DNA of 64,000 nucleotides from Pseudopontixanthobacter vadosimaris. Its GTDB lineage: Bacteria > Pseudomonadota > Alphaproteobacteria > Sphingomonadales > Sphingomonadaceae. Below, piece after piece: positions 33,063 through 43,037 of the stretch. Numbering within the stretch: position 1 is the first letter of the stretch; every line of letters starts with the position of its first letter. The translations under genes were made by a program, and so were the position numbers. The stretch covers positions 360,307-424,306 of the forward strand of contig NZ_JABASZ010000014.1 of assembly GCF_012979275.1 (NCBI RefSeq), written 5' to 3'. The notes under the pieces are model-generated. The model saw only the letters and a program-made list of their open reading frames with translations. It was not told the origin of the DNA and searched no databases.

Positions 33063-33982
33063 GCGAGACCAGCTGGTCCGCCCGCGTTTTCGGCGGGTTC
33101 CGCAAGACGTCGGAACGGCTGTCGTCCAATCTGAGCGGTGTCGTCGGCACCGCGAAGCTCGACGATGCGACGCTGGACGATGTCGAGGATGCCCTCATCA
33201 TCTCCGATCTCGGGCCTGCGGCCGCGGCGCGCATCCGGGCAAGTCTGGCTGAAAAACGATTCGGCCACGGCATGACCGAGCGGGAACTGAAAGAGGCCGT
33301 GGCCGAGGAAATCGCGGAAATATTGCGCCCGGTGGCAAAGCCGCTGGACATCACCGCTTTCCCCCGCCCGCAGGTGCTGCTGGTGATCGGGGTGAACGGC
33401 AGCGGCAAGACGACCACCATTGCGAAGCTCGCCCACTGGTTTCAGGAAGACGATTATGCCGTCATGCTGGCAGCCGGCGACACGTTCCGCGCTGCTGCCA
33501 TCGGCCAGTTGCAGACCTGGGCGGACAGGGTCGGCGTGCCGCTGATCCGCGGGCCTGAGGGCGGCGACCCGGCGAGCATCGTTTTCGACGCAGTGAAAGC
33601 GGCGACGGATCGCGGCACGGACGCCCTGATCGTGGATACGGCGGGCAGGTTGCAGAACAAGCGCGAGTTGATGGACGAACTTTCCAAGATTCGCCGCGTT
33701 CTCGGCCGGATCAATCCCGAGGCGCCTCACGATGTCGTGCTGGTGCTGGACGCGACCAACGGGCAGAATGCCTTGCAGCAGATCGAGACTTTCCGCGATG
33801 TCGCCGGTGTGACCGGCATCGTGATGACGAAGCTGGATGGCACGGCGCGCGGCGGCGTGCTGGTGGCGGCGGCACAGCAATACGGCCTCCCCATCCACGC
33901 CATCGGCGTCGGCGAGCAGATCGACGATCTGCGCCCCTTCGACCCCGACCTCGTGGCCCGCGTGATCGCCGGAGTAGCCTGA
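33059..33982 (+). CDS. ftsY: Signal recognition particle receptor FtsY
   Basis: 307 residues, with a short N domain and a full NG GTPase: P-loop GVNGSGKTTTIAKLAHW, DTFRAAAIGQLQTWADR, DTAGRLQNKRELMDEL and TKLDGTARGGV. It lacks the long acidic A domain of E. coli FtsY, as usual in alphaproteobacteria. It docks SRP-ribosome complexes at the membrane. It overlaps mtaB by 4 bases and yciB by one. Confidence 0.97.
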   Translation: MSETSWSARVFGGFRKTSERLSSNLSGVVGTAKLDDATLDDVEDALIISDLGPAAAARIRASLAEKRFGHGMTERELKEAVAEEIAEILRPVAKPLDITAFPRPQVLLVIGVNGSGKTTTIAKLAHWFQEDDYAVMLAAGDTFRAAAIGQLQTWADRVGVPLIRGPEGGDPASIVFDAVKAATDRGTDALIVDTAGRLQNKRELMDELSKIRRVLGRINPEAPHDVVLVLDATNGQNALQQIETFRDVAGVTGIVMTKLDGTARGGVLVAAAQQYGLPIHAIGVGEQIDDLRPFDPDLVARVIAGVA

Positions 33983-34635
33983 TGAACGATATCCCGCAGG
34001 ACAAGCCGAAGAAATTAGGCTGGCTCAATGTTGCCGTCGATTACGGGCCGCTGATCGTCTTCTTTTTCACCTATCGCTACTTCTCGCCGGACAATCCGGA
34101 GCCTGTCGGAGAGATCGCGGCGGTGATCCGCGGCACGCTCGCTTTCATGGCCGCTTCGCTCGTGGCTCTCGCCATATCCAAATGGCACCTTGGCAAGGTT
34201 TCGCCGATGCTGTGGTTCTCGACCGCGCTCATCATCGGCTTCGGCGGATTGACCGTGTTCTTCGGCAATCCCGATTTCGTCCAGATCAAGCCGACCCTGC
34301 TCTACACGATCTTCGGTATCGCCCTTCTGGTCGGTTACCGGATGGGTCGCCCACTGTTGAAGATCCTGCTGGAAGCTGCCTTCGAGGGGCTGGACGATGC
34401 TGGCTGGATGAAGCTGTCGCGCAATTGGGGCATCTTCTTCCTTGCTCTCGCCGCGCTGAACGAGGGCCTCCGCTTCTATCTGTCCTTCGGTGACTGGCTG
34501 GCGGCCAAGATCTGGGTTTTCCTGCCGGTCAGCTTTCTGTTCACCTTCAGTCAGATACCGATGCTGATGCGCCACGGCCTCGACCCCGAACGCACGGACG
34601 AGGTGATCTCCGACCAGCCGCCCACCGGCGAATAG
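33982..34635 (+). CDS. yciB: Inner-membrane protein YciB (IspZ / septation protein A)
   Basis: 217 residues with five to six transmembrane segments. DYGPLIVFFFTYRY at the start, FGNPDFVQIKPTLLYTIFG in the middle and LSRNWGIFFLALAALNEGLRF are the family signatures. It takes part in envelope integrity and septation; the biochemical role is unclear. It closes the dapF operon and ends 2 bases from the convergent kup stop. Confidence 0.92.
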   Translation: MNDIPQDKPKKLGWLNVAVDYGPLIVFFFTYRYFSPDNPEPVGEIAAVIRGTLAFMAASLVALAISKWHLGKVSPMLWFSTALIIGFGGLTVFFGNPDFVQIKPTLLYTIFGIALLVGYRMGRPLLKILLEAAFEGLDDAGWMKLSRNWGIFFLALAALNEGLRFYLSFGDWLAAKIWVFLPVSFLFTFSQIPMLMRHGLDPERTDEVISDQPPTGE

Positions 34636-34637
34636 CG

Positions 34638-36578
34638 TCAGATTTCGACCTGGCTGCCCAGTTCGACCACCCGGTTGGTGGGCAGGCGGAAGAATTCCAT
34701 CGCGGTTGCCGCATTGCGCAGCATCCACGCGAAAATCCGCTCTCGCCAGACCGGCATGGCAGGATTCTGCGAGGACAGCAGGGTCTGGCGGGACAGGAAG
34801 AAACTGGTCTGCATCATGTCGAAACTGCCGCCGCAGAGATCGGCATCCTTCAGCGCCAGCGGCACATCGGTCTCATCCATGAAGCCGTAGTGCAGCACCA
34901 TCCGGTAGAACCCGTCCCCCATATCCTTGACCTCGTAACGCCTGTCCTGATCGATGTAGGGTTCGTCGGCGATCAGCACGGTCAGCACTACGACCCGTTC
35001 GTGCAGCACCTTGTTATGCTTGATATTGTGCAGCAGCGCCGATGGCACGCCGCCGAAATTCGAGGCCATGAACACGGCGGTTCCGGGCACGCGCGCCGCG
35101 CTGTTCCGGGCCGATTTCGCAAAAATCTCGATCGGCAGGGCCACCTCCGCCATGCGCTCGCGCATCAGGGTGCGGCCCTTGGCCCAGGTCGTCAGCAGGG
35201 TGAAGATGATCGCGCCGACCAGCAGCGGGAACCAGCCGCCGTCGGGAATCTTGGGTACATTGGCGGCGAAGAACGCGCCATCCACGATAAAGAACAGGAC
35301 GATGACCGGAACAGCCGCCAGCCAGCGCCACTTCCATACCGCGATCAGCAGCACCGCCATCAGGCAGGTATCGATCAGCATCGCGCCGGTCACGGCAATA
35401 CCATAGGCGGACGCGAGGCTGGAGGAATTGCCGAAGGTCACCACCAGCAGCAGCACCGCGACCAGCAGCGCCCAATTGACGAAGGGGATATATATTTGCC
35501 CGGCTTCGGTTTCGCTGGTGTGCAGGATCGATAGGCGCGGGATGAAGCCCAATTGCATCGCTTGGTGAGTGATGGAAAACGCGCCCGAAATGACCGCCTG
35601 GCTGGCGATGAAGGTCGCTGCCGTGGCAAGAATAACCAGCGGGAAACGCAGGAACTCCGGCGCCAGGATGAAGAACGGGTTCTCGATCGCTTCTGCCGCT
35701 GCGGCCGAATCCAGGCTGATGATCATTGCCGCCTGCCCAAAATAGTTCAGCAGCAGGCAGGGCATGACGAATCCGAACCATGACAGGCGCAGCGGTCCGC
35801 GGCCGAAATGTCCCATGTCGGAATATAGTGCTTCGGAACCGGTGACGGCCAGCACCACCGATCCCAGGGCCAGGAAGCCGAGCATCTTGTCGGTAAGGAA
35901 GAACTGCACCGCATACCAGGGGTTCAGCGCCACCAGCACCCCGGGATTCTGCACGATCTGGATGGTGCCCAGCACGGCGATAACGGTGAAATAGACGATC
36001 ATGACCGGGGCGAACAGCGCCCCCACCTTGGCGGTACCGCGCTTCTGGATCATGAATAGCGAGATGAGGAGAACAAGCGCGATCGGCAGGACCAGCGGCT
36101 CCAGCCCTGCCTGCACCACCGTCAGGCCCTCCACTGCCGAAAGCACCGAAATGGCAGGCGTTATCATGCTGTCGCCATAGAACAGCGACGTGGCGAACAC
36201 GCCCAGCAGCACGGTAATCCAAGCATAGCGCGACTTCGACAATGACCGCGAGATCAGCGCGACCAGCGCCAGGCTGCCGCCCTGCCCCTTGTTATCCGCC
36301 TGCATCAATATGGTGACATACTGGATCGACACGATCAGCGTCATCGCCCAGAAGATCAGGCTCAGCACCCCGAGCACATGCAAGGTGTCAAGCGTCAGCG
36401 GATGCGGGCCGACGAAAGTCTCGCGAAAGGCATAGATCGGGCTGGTCCCGATATCGCCGAACACGATGCCGATCGACCCGACTGCCAATGCGGTCTTCGG
36501 AGAAAGGCGCTTGCCATGCCGATGGGCAGGAAAGTCACTTTCGGGTGAATGTTCCGGTGGAACCGCAGCTTCAGTCAT
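34638..36578 (-). CDS. kup: KUP-family potassium transporter
   Basis: 646 residues with twelve membrane segments and the KUP signatures: [39 protein letters not shown] and [22 protein letters not shown]-terminal cytoplasmic domain follows ([20 protein letters not shown]). It is a K+/H+ symporter for low-potassium or acid conditions. The N-terminus is extended by about 25 residues with His, typical of alphaproteobacterial Kup. It is monocistronic. Confidence 0.95.
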   Translation of the reverse strand: MTEAAVPPEHSPESDFPAHRHGKRLSPKTALAVGSIGIVFGDIGTSPIYAFRETFVGPHPLTLDTLHVLGVLSLIFWAMTLIVSIQYVTILMQADNKGQGGSLALVALISRSLSKSRYAWITVLLGVFATSLFYGDSMITPAISVLSAVEGLTVVQAGLEPLVLPIALVLLISLFMIQKRGTAKVGALFAPVMIVYFTVIAVLGTIQIVQNPGVLVALNPWYAVQFFLTDKMLGFLALGSVVLAVTGSEALYSDMGHFGRGPLRLSWFGFVMPCLLLNYFGQAAMIISLDSAAAAEAIENPFFILAPEFLRFPLVILATAATFIASQAVISGAFSITHQAMQLGFIPRLSILHTSETEAGQIYIPFVNWALLVAVLLLVVTFGNSSSLASAYGIAVTGAMLIDTCLMAVLLIAVWKWRWLAAVPVIVLFFIVDGAFFAANVPKIPDGGWFPLLVGAIIFTLLTTWAKGRTLMRERMAEVALPIEIFAKSARNSAARVPGTAVFMASNFGGVPSALLHNIKHNKVLHERVVVLTVLIADEPYIDQDRRYEVKDMGDGFYRMVLHYGFMDETDVPLALKDADLCGGSFDMMQTSFFLSRQTLLSSQNPAMPVWRERIFAWMLRNAATAMEFFRLPTNRVVELGSQVEI

Positions 36579-36689
36579 GACGAACGGCTTTCCATGCCAC
36601 GCTTGATGCCGGGCGCGCCATCAGATGCGAAGCGCGGCAAGGGAATGCCCGTTATCAGCATAGGTTACACCCTGCAACAGCAGGTCGGG

Positions 36690-37418
36690 TCAGGGCGTTG
36701 CCGGTAGCAGGGCCGGCGGCATGGCGGGCGGCAGGGCGGGGCCGGTAGGCACGGGCGGGCCGCTGGCGGGCACATCGGGCGCTGCCGCCCGTCCGTCGTC
36801 CATGGCGAGCAGTCCATCAAGGATGGCGACGCGATCCTCCAATTGAACGCGCCACGGTGCATTGCGCGGCGTACGGGCCAGAAGCTCTGCCCAGGCGTCG
36901 CGGGCCTGTTGCGGCTCACCCGATCGCAGCAGCGCGATCCCGACGAAAAACGGCGCGCCGGGATGATCGGGGCCCAGCGTTTCGGCGCGGTCGTAGGCAT
37001 AGGCCGCCGCCGGCGTCAGCGCCCCATCGGCATGTTCGACCAGAACATTGCCGAGGGCGAGCCATGCCTCGAGATCGTGGGGGTTCTCCGCCACGGCATT
37101 TCGCAGCATGTTGGCCGCATCTTCATACCGCCCCTTGCGGGTGAAGGCATCCGCCACCGTAATCCAGCGGGGCGGCGGCAATTCACCGGGAAACATGCTG
37201 CGGCGCGCATCCACCAGCGCTTCTCCCGATTCCGTCGAATCGGCAGCGCTTGCCGCCGGTGCGCCCGCCTGTCCCGGCGACCCTTGCCAGGCATAGCCGG
37301 TCAGCCCGAAGGTCAGACCGGCTGCAAGAAGGGTCCAGAGCCGCCGCGGCAGTTTCAGCAGGAAGGCTGCGAGCAGAAAGGTCAGGATAGCAAGCGAAAC
37401 TATCGGCAGCATGCTCAA
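36690..37418 (-). CDS. ccmI: Cytochrome c maturation protein CcmI-like (TPR)
   Basis: 242 residues. Two N-terminal membrane segments (ILTFLLAAFLL and LWTLLAAGLTFGLTGYA) flank a short loop, followed by two to three TPR repeats (GRYEDAANMLRNAVAENPHD; LEAWLALGNVLVEHADG) and a Pro/Ala-rich tail. CcmI holds apocytochrome c for haem ligation. It is the last gene of the ccm operon and overlaps ccmH by 4 bases. It is shorter than E. coli CcmH/CcmI, as usual in alphaproteobacteria where the two are separate. Confidence 0.88.
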   Translation of the reverse strand: MSMLPIVSLAILTFLLAAFLLKLPRRLWTLLAAGLTFGLTGYAWQGSPGQAGAPAASAADSTESGEALVDARRSMFPGELPPPRWITVADAFTRKGRYEDAANMLRNAVAENPHDLEAWLALGNVLVEHADGALTPAAAYAYDRAETLGPDHPGAPFFVGIALLRSGEPQQARDAWAELLARTPRNAPWRVQLEDRVAILDGLLAMDDGRAAAPDVPASGPPVPTGPALPPAMPPALLPATP

Positions 37419-37840
37419 GACCTTTTCCCCAATCTGTGTCTGAGCAGCATTCCGGCGAGCAGCAGCAGGACGAGCGGCCCGGCATACAGCGGCCAGGTGG
37501 CGGCCCCGACCGGCGGGGAATAGCTGACATAGTCACCATATCGCCGGATCAGCCAGTTGCGGATCGCTTCCGGGTCCTCACCCGCCGCAATCCTCGTGCG
37601 AACCTCGTGCCGCATGCTGCCGGCCATGGGGGCGTCGCTGTCGGCGATGGACTGGCTCTGGCAGGTCAGGCAGCGCAGCGTTTCCATCAATTCCTGCGCG
37701 GCGGCCTCGCGCGCGGGATCTTCGATCTGGCGATAGGCAAAAGGGGGCGGCGGCACTGCGGCCGCGGCGGGCGTGACGGCGCATGGCAGAAGCAGCAGCG
37801 ACAACAGAACGCTCAGGCCAGAAATGCGGGTCATTGCCAC
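37415..37840 (-). CDS. ccmH: Cytochrome c maturation protein CcmH
   Basis: 141 residues with a signal peptide (LSLLLLPCAVTPAAAA), the redox motif LRCLTCQSQSIADSDA and a C-terminal membrane anchor (WPLYAGPLVLLLLAGMLL). CcmH reduces the CxxCH motif of apocytochrome c in the periplasm. It overlaps ccmI by 4 bases and ccmG by 10. Confidence 0.94.
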   Translation of the reverse strand: MAMTRISGLSVLLSLLLLPCAVTPAAAAVPPPPFAYRQIEDPAREAAAQELMETLRCLTCQSQSIADSDAPMAGSMRHEVRTRIAAGEDPEAIRNWLIRRYGDYVSYSPPVGAATWPLYAGPLVLLLLAGMLLRHRLGKRS

Positions 37841-38376
37841 CCGGCCTTTCGCAGCTCGGCCATCAGCACCGGAACGTCACGCTCCATGATATCGCCCAGA
37901 TGCTGATAGCGAATGACGCCCTCCCCGTCGATGACGAAGGTTTCCGGTACTCCCGAAGATCCGATCTTCAGCTGCAGTTGGGACAGTTCATCACTCGCCA
38001 CAACGGAATAGGGGTTGCCGTAATCGGCAAGGAACTGCGCGATGTTCCCTTGTGTGTCGTTAATGGCGACTCCCACGATATCCGCGCCCTGCCGCTGCAA
38101 TTCGGCCAGTTGCGGCGCTTCCGCGATACAGGGTACGCACCAGCTTGCCCAGACGTTCAGCAGCCGCGGTTTGCCGTCGCGGAATTCCGCTGCGTTCAGC
38201 TGTTCGCCAGTGCCCTCTCCGGTTACGGGTAGCGCGAAGGCAGGCAGCGACTGGCCGATCATCGCGCTGCGTATGAAATCGTCCTGCGGCTGCTGCATCT
38301 TGATGGCTGCCAGAGCGACGAAGCCGGCGAGCCCCAGCAGTGCCGCGATGACGAGGATGACGACGGGGCGCGTCAT
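37831..38376 (-). CDS. ccmG: Thiol:disulfide interchange protein CcmG/DsbE
   Basis: 181 residues. A membrane anchor (VVILVIAALLGLAGFVALAAI) is followed by a thioredoxin fold with NVWASWCVPCIAEAPQLAELQ and the cis-proline region SGVPETFVID. It passes electrons to CcmH and apocytochrome c. The start at 38376 (MTRPVVILVIAAL) overlaps the ccmF stop by 4 bases; the longer in-frame reading inside ccmF is rejected. Confidence 0.94.
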   Translation of the reverse strand: MTRPVVILVIAALLGLAGFVALAAIKMQQPQDDFIRSAMIGQSLPAFALPVTGEGTGEQLNAAEFRDGKPRLLNVWASWCVPCIAEAPQLAELQRQGADIVGVAINDTQGNIAQFLADYGNPYSVVASDELSQLQLKIGSSGVPETFVIDGEGVIRYQHLGDIMERDVPVLMAELRKAGWQ

Positions 38377-40325
38377 GCCGCTGCCGCGCGGTCGGCGATG
38401 CGGCGCGTGGCATGGCGGCGCTTCAGATCGCCGATCAAGCGCCCGATCAGCGCGAGCAACCCGCCCAATCCGATCAGGATACCGCCATACCAGATGAAGG
38501 TGACGAACGGTTTCCACCACAGCCGCACCTGCCAGCGATCATCGTCGCCCTGACTGCCGATGACGGCATAAAGCTGACCGTTCCAGCGCGTGACCAGCGC
38601 GCTCTCGGTCGTCTGCTGAACGGGCGACCAGAAGGTGCGCGATTGCGGCGCCGCCTCCACCGGAGCGGTATCTTCATAGCGGGCCAGCATCGTTCCCTCG
38701 ATCGCTGTCCAGTTCGGCCCGGCACGGGGGCGCACATCGGTTAATACGACAGACCAGGGGCCGACCTGCGTCTGGCTTCCGGTATCCAGCGCGGCCAGCT
38801 TTTCCACCGACCACGCCGCTTCGCTCGACATCCCGAACAGCGCCACCGCGATGCCGAAATGGCTGACGACCATGCCCCAGACATTCAGCGGCACGCGCAG
38901 CAGATTGCGCCCGCGCAGCGGCAGGAAACTGCCGATGACAAGTCCGGCGGCAAGCCCCATGCCGAGCAGGGGAAGAATGCCCGAATAGCCAACCATCAGC
39001 GACAGGATAACCGCGGAAAGCACCAGCACGGCGAGGAAGACCAGTGGTTTCTGGATCCGCTCCAGACTGTCCCGCCGCCAGCGCAGCAGGGGGCCCACGG
39101 CCATGACGGCCAGCATCGGCATCACGAAAATGGCGCCGACCGGGTTGAAATAGGGCGGCCCCACGGACACGCGAAACCCCAGCGCATCGGTCAGGATGGG
39201 GTAGAGCGTGCCCAGCAGCACGATCCCGAGAATCGCGCTGAGCAGCACGTTGTTCACCACCAGCGCACCTTCGCGGCTGGTGACGGCGAAACGTTCGCCC
39301 TCCGTCACAGTTTGCGCGCGCAGGATGAAAAGCAGCAATGCACCGCCGACATTCAGGGCCAGCAACGCGAGAATGAAGGTGCCGCGCTCAGGATCGACGG
39401 CAAAGGCATGAACGCTGGTGAGAATGCCCGAGCGCACCAGGAAGGTGCCGAGCATGCTCATCGAGAAGGCCACGACGCAGAGCATGATCGTCCAGGCTCG
39501 CAAGGCATCGCGCGAAGCCAGCACGCTGACCGAATGCAGCAGCGCCGTCGCCGCCAGCCACGGCATCAGCGAGGCGTTCTCCACCGGATCCCAGAACCAC
39601 CAGCCGCCCCAGCCCAGTTCGTAATAGGCCCAGTAACTGCCGGCGGTGATGCCCAGCGTCAGGAATATCCAGGCACCGAGCACCCAGGGACGCATGGCGC
39701 GGGCGAAATCCGGCCCGACCTGCCGCGTCACCAGCGCCCCCACGGCGAAGCTGAAGGCGACCGACAAGCCTACGTAGCCGAAATACAGAGTGGGCGGGTG
39801 CAGCGCGAGGCCGATGTCCTGCAACAATGGATTCAGCCCCATTCCCTCGGCAACCGGCTGCGCGAGCCGGGCGAAGGGGTTGGAACTGAACAACAGGAAG
39901 GCATAGAAGCCGAGGCCGACAAAGGCCTGCGCCGCCAGTGTCGCAAGCAGGGTCGATTCCGGCAGGCGGCGTTCCGCCCATCCGATCAGACCGCCTGCCA
40001 GCGCCATCACCGAGATCCACAGCAGCATGGATCCTTCGTGATTGCCCCACGTACCCGCCAGCTTGAAGATCACGGGCTTGTCGGAATGCGAATTGGCGGC
40101 GACCAGCGCGACCGACAGGTCGGTGCGGGCGAACAGCCACATCAGCATCAGGAAAGCGAAGGATACCAGCAACCCCTGCAGGATCGCCACGGGGCGGACC
40201 AGTGCCGCCAGGGTCGCGCCGGTTCCGCTGGAGCCCGCTCGCAGCGCCAGAACGCCTGCCGCCAGCTGAAGCAAGGCAAGCGCAGCCGCCAGCCACAGGG
40301 CGGCAAGACCGAGTTCGGCTATCAT
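38373..40325 (-). CDS. ccmF: Haem lyase subunit CcmF
   Basis: 650 residues, about fifteen membrane segments, with the WWD haem-handling domain (ELGWGGWWFWDPVENASLMPW) and the preceding histidines (GTWGNHEGSMLLW). It attaches haem from holo-CcmE to apocytochrome c. It overlaps ccmE and ccmG by 4 bases each. Length and motifs are those of the family. Confidence 0.96.
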   Translation of the reverse strand: MIAELGLAALWLAAALALLQLAAGVLALRAGSSGTGATLAALVRPVAILQGLLVSFAFLMLMWLFARTDLSVALVAANSHSDKPVIFKLAGTWGNHEGSMLLWISVMALAGGLIGWAERRLPESTLLATLAAQAFVGLGFYAFLLFSSNPFARLAQPVAEGMGLNPLLQDIGLALHPPTLYFGYVGLSVAFSFAVGALVTRQVGPDFARAMRPWVLGAWIFLTLGITAGSYWAYYELGWGGWWFWDPVENASLMPWLAATALLHSVSVLASRDALRAWTIMLCVVAFSMSMLGTFLVRSGILTSVHAFAVDPERGTFILALLALNVGGALLLFILRAQTVTEGERFAVTSREGALVVNNVLLSAILGIVLLGTLYPILTDALGFRVSVGPPYFNPVGAIFVMPMLAVMAVGPLLRWRRDSLERIQKPLVFLAVLVLSAVILSLMVGYSGILPLLGMGLAAGLVIGSFLPLRGRNLLRVPLNVWGMVVSHFGIAVALFGMSSEAAWSVEKLAALDTGSQTQVGPWSVVLTDVRPRAGPNWTAIEGTMLARYEDTAPVEAAPQSRTFWSPVQQTTESALVTRWNGQLYAVIGSQGDDDRWQVRLWWKPFVTFIWYGGILIGLGGLLALIGRLIGDLKRRHATRRIADRAAAA

Positions 40326-40804
40326 CGCGTTACCGCCCGCCCCGCTGCCGCTTCGGTTTCCGCGACGACTTCCCGCTTCTGCCGGGCCGTCATTTCCTCC
40401 AGCTCGCGCGGAACGTAATTTTCGTCATGCTTGGCGAGGAGATTATCGGCGAGGAAGGTGCCCTGCGGGCCAAGGCGTCCTTCAGCCACCACGCCCGACC
40501 CTTCCACGAACAGATCGGGCACGATGCCGGTGAAGCGCACCGGAACCTGTGCATCGCCGTCGCTCACGATGAATCCGACCGACACTCCGTCGGGCAGCCG
40601 TTCGAGCGACCCCTCGCGCACCATGCCGCCGAGGCGAACGGCGCGGCCGATCTCGGGTGGTTCGGATACGAACTGGCTCGGCACGTAGAAATAGCTCGCC
40701 TGATTGCGCAACGCGTAGGCGGCGATCAGACCCGCCATCATCAGCGCGGTGAGCGACACCACGATGAGGATGAGGCGTTGATGCTTGGATTTGAAAGCGT
40801 TCAT
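40322..40804 (-). CDS. ccmE: Haem chaperone CcmE
   Basis: 160 residues. A membrane anchor (LILIVVSLTALMMAGLIAAYAL) is followed by an OB-fold and the covalent haem-binding histidine in NLLAKHDENYVPRE. It receives haem from the CcmABC complex. The start at 40804 (MNAFKSKHQRLI) overlaps ccmD by 4 bases. Confidence 0.95.
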   Translation of the reverse strand: MNAFKSKHQRLILIVVSLTALMMAGLIAAYALRNQASYFYVPSQFVSEPPEIGRAVRLGGMVREGSLERLPDGVSVGFIVSDGDAQVPVRFTGIVPDLFVEGSGVVAEGRLGPQGTFLADNLLAKHDENYVPRELEEMTARQKREVVAETEAAAGRAVTR

Positions 40805-40971
40805 TTCCGCGATGCCGCCGCCGGTTTTACCTCGGCCCGCTTTACCTCTGCCCGCCTCGCCTCTGCCCGCCGCATCGCCAGCCAGCTCTGCGCCACCAGC
40901 AACAGCGTGGCCAATATGCCGATCGCGTAAGCCGCCAGCACGAAGCCCCACTGGTCCAGCCCCTCGCGCAT
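40801..40971 (-). CDS. ccmD: Haem exporter subunit CcmD
   Basis: 56 residues with one membrane segment (FVLAAYAIGILATLLLVAQSWL) and a basic tail containing the repeated RRAEARRAEVKRAEV. CcmD helps release holo-CcmE from CcmABC. The gene is easy to miss; position exactly between ccmC and ccmE, with overlapping start and stop codons on both sides, supports it. The tail repeat reflects a short DNA repeat (roughly GCCTCTGCCC). Confidence 0.9.
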   Translation of the reverse strand: MREGLDQWGFVLAAYAIGILATLLLVAQSWLAMRRAEARRAEVKRAEVKPAAASRK

Positions 40972-41732
40972 CAGGCGGTGCCCTGCAGCGGAGGGCGGGG
41001 CGACTGACTGCCGCCCGGAGTGGCAGCTTTCCGGCGAAGGCGCGCTTCCGCCTGGATCTCGGCCAGGATTGTCCGCATGCGGGCCAGGACGACCCCGCCC
41101 ATCAACAGCGAGAACCCCAGCATCGCGAGCAGCAGCGGAACGAGGAATTCGGCGTCGATCGCGGAATTGCCCATGGTAATGCTCGGCGGTTGGTGCAGCG
41201 AATTCCACCATACGACCGAACGGTTGATGATCGGGATGTTGACCGCACCGACCAGTCCGAAGATGGCCGTGATGCGGGCCGACGCCCCCTCACGCGCCAC
41301 CGCCTGCCCAAGCGCGATGTAGCCCATGTAAAGGAAGGCCAGAACCAGCATGCTGGTCAGCCGCCCGTCCCAGACCCACCACGTACCCCAGGTGGGCCGG
41401 CCCCAGATTGACCCGGTGACGAGGCAGATAACGGTAAAGACCAGGCCCGGAACGGCAACGGCGCGGGCAGCGATGTCGGCCAGCGGATGACGCCAGACGA
41501 GATAGATCAGACTGGCGATGGCAAGAGCCGTCCAGCCGCCCATGCCGAGCCATGCGGCGGGCACATGGATGAACATGATGCGAACCGTTTCACCCATCAA
41601 CCGGTCGGGCGGAACGACGAAGAACCCCCAGGCGAGCGCGACCGCAGCCAGCAGCAAACCGCCGAGCAGGAACAGCGGTGTCAGCCAGCGTGCGAGCGAC
41701 AGGAAGCGCTTGGGATTGGCGAAGCCATGCAT
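40971..41732 (-). CDS. ccmC: Haem ABC transporter permease CcmC
   Basis: 253 residues, six membrane segments, with the tryptophan-rich periplasmic motif GTWWVWDGRLTSMLVLAFLY and flanking histidines (IFIHVPAAWLGMGGW). It presents haem to CcmE. It is the first gene of this ccm cluster; ccmA and ccmB are not in the window. The C-terminal tail is long and basic. Confidence 0.95.
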   Translation of the reverse strand: MHGFANPKRFLSLARWLTPLFLLGGLLLAAVALAWGFFVVPPDRLMGETVRIMFIHVPAAWLGMGGWTALAIASLIYLVWRHPLADIAARAVAVPGLVFTVICLVTGSIWGRPTWGTWWVWDGRLTSMLVLAFLYMGYIALGQAVAREGASARITAIFGLVGAVNIPIINRSVVWWNSLHQPPSITMGNSAIDAEFLVPLLLAMLGFSLLMGGVVLARMRTILAEIQAEARLRRKAATPGGSQSPRPPLQGTA

Positions 41733-41744
41733 ATCGATTTCCAG

Positions 41745-41770
41745 GGGCGGCCTTTGACAGGAAGCCGCCC
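41745..41770 (-). promoter_or_regulatory. GC-rich hairpin between the leucine-dehydrogenase-like gene and ccmC
   Basis: GGGCGGC (41745..41751) and GCCGCCC (41764..41770) form a 7-bp stem. It lies after the dehydrogenase stop and 13 bases before the ccmC start, without a uridine run. It could act as a weak terminator or occlude the ccmC ribosome-binding site. Confidence 0.45.
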
Positions 41771-41840
41771 GTTCCGCAAGCGCAGCCTGCGATAATCAGC
41801 GGTGCGAAGACTTGCCCCGAGCGGTGCGGACCGGATGATG

Positions 41841-42905
41841 TTATCGCCCGATGAGCCGCTGGGCCATGCGGTCCGAAACGATGTCGGGCGATACGCCGCT
41901 GCGGTCGCTTTCCTGCCAGATCTCCTTCAGCCGAACGGGAATCTGGCCGATCCGTTTGCGGACCTCGTTGATGTCGCTCGGCTGCCCATGTTCCCGCGCC
42001 AGATATTCCAGCGTCACCGAGATGATCCCGCCTGCATTGATGACGTAATCGGGAGCGTAGAGGATGCCGCGCTCGAACAGCTTCGCGCCGTGCTCCTCAC
42101 GCGCCAGTTGATTGTTGGCGCCCCCGGCGACGATGGTCGTTTCGAGACGGGCGATGCCGTCATCGTCAAGAATCGCGCCCAGCGCGTTGGGGCTGAAAAC
42201 ATCGCATTGCACGCCCATGATCGCGTCCGTGGCGATCACCTCACCGCCAACTTCGCGGGCGAGCGCAGCGGCCCGTTCCGCATTCACATCGGCCAGCGTC
42301 AGCCTTGCCCCGTTCTTGGCGAGCAGCCGCGCAACGCCGCCGCCCACGCTGCCGGTACCCTGGATGGCGACATGGACGCCTGCAAGGTCGCTGCGGCCCA
42401 GCCTGTATTCGACCGCGGCGCGGATGCCGTGATAGATGCCTATTGCGGTGAAGGGACCGGGGTCGCCGCCCGCGTCGCCCGCCCCATCCACGGGCAGGCC
42501 GGAAACGTATCGGGTCCGGCGGGCGACGGCGACCATGTCCTGTTCGCTGATGCCGACATCTTCCGCAGTGACATATCGCCCGCACAAATTCTCGACCGCA
42601 TCGCCAAAGGCGGCGAGCATGTCGGGCGTCTTGTGATGCGCACCATCGGCGAGAATCACCGCCTTGCCGCCGCCCATCGGCAGACCGGCCATCGCATTCT
42701 TGTAGCTCATCCCGCGGCTGAGGCGCAGGGCGTCGCGCATCGCGTCGCGCGGTTCGGCATAGTGCCAGAAGCGGGTGCCGCCTGCCGCAGGGCCAAGATG
42801 CGTGGAATGGATCGCGATGATCGCGGTCAGGCCCGAGGCCCTGTCCCGCAGGAGCTGGACCTGTTCGTGATCGTCGAAATCCACTTCGGTCCAAAAGGCC
42901 GTCAT
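41841..42905 (-). CDS. Leucine dehydrogenase-like amino acid dehydrogenase
   Basis: 354 residues of the Glu/Leu/Phe/Val dehydrogenase family. GLPMGGGKAVILAD carries the catalytic lysine; TAEDVGISEQDM and the Rossmann motif VAIQGTGSVGGGVARLLAKNG are intact. It deaminates branched-chain amino acids with NAD+, by family. The length is right for leucine dehydrogenase (about 350-365). It is upstream of ccmC on the same strand, with a hairpin in between, so co-transcription is uncertain. Confidence 0.9.
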   Translation of the reverse strand: MTAFWTEVDFDDHEQVQLLRDRASGLTAIIAIHSTHLGPAAGGTRFWHYAEPRDAMRDALRLSRGMSYKNAMAGLPMGGGKAVILADGAHHKTPDMLAAFGDAVENLCGRYVTAEDVGISEQDMVAVARRTRYVSGLPVDGAGDAGGDPGPFTAIGIYHGIRAAVEYRLGRSDLAGVHVAIQGTGSVGGGVARLLAKNGARLTLADVNAERAAALAREVGGEVIATDAIMGVQCDVFSPNALGAILDDDGIARLETTIVAGGANNQLAREEHGAKLFERGILYAPDYVINAGGIISVTLEYLAREHGQPSDINEVRKRIGQIPVRLKEIWQESDRSGVSPDIVSDRMAQRLIGR

Positions 42906-42960
42906 CGCATTATCCCGTTATCCGAGGAGCAGAATCTTCCGGATGCGAAGCGGAGAAAAA

Positions 42961-43037
42961 TGGGGCGATCGAGGGGTCTTGAACCCCCGACCTCCGGTAC
43001 CACAAACCGGCGCTCTAACCAACTGAGCTACGATCGC
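42961..43037 (-). tRNA. tRNA-His(GTG)
   Basis: Anticodon stem CCGGT/ACCGG encloses loop TTGTGGT, giving anticodon GTG. The acceptor stem is GCGATCG/CGATCGC with discriminator C, and the G(-1) residue typical of tRNA-His is encoded at 43038. CCA is encoded. Confidence 0.95.
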
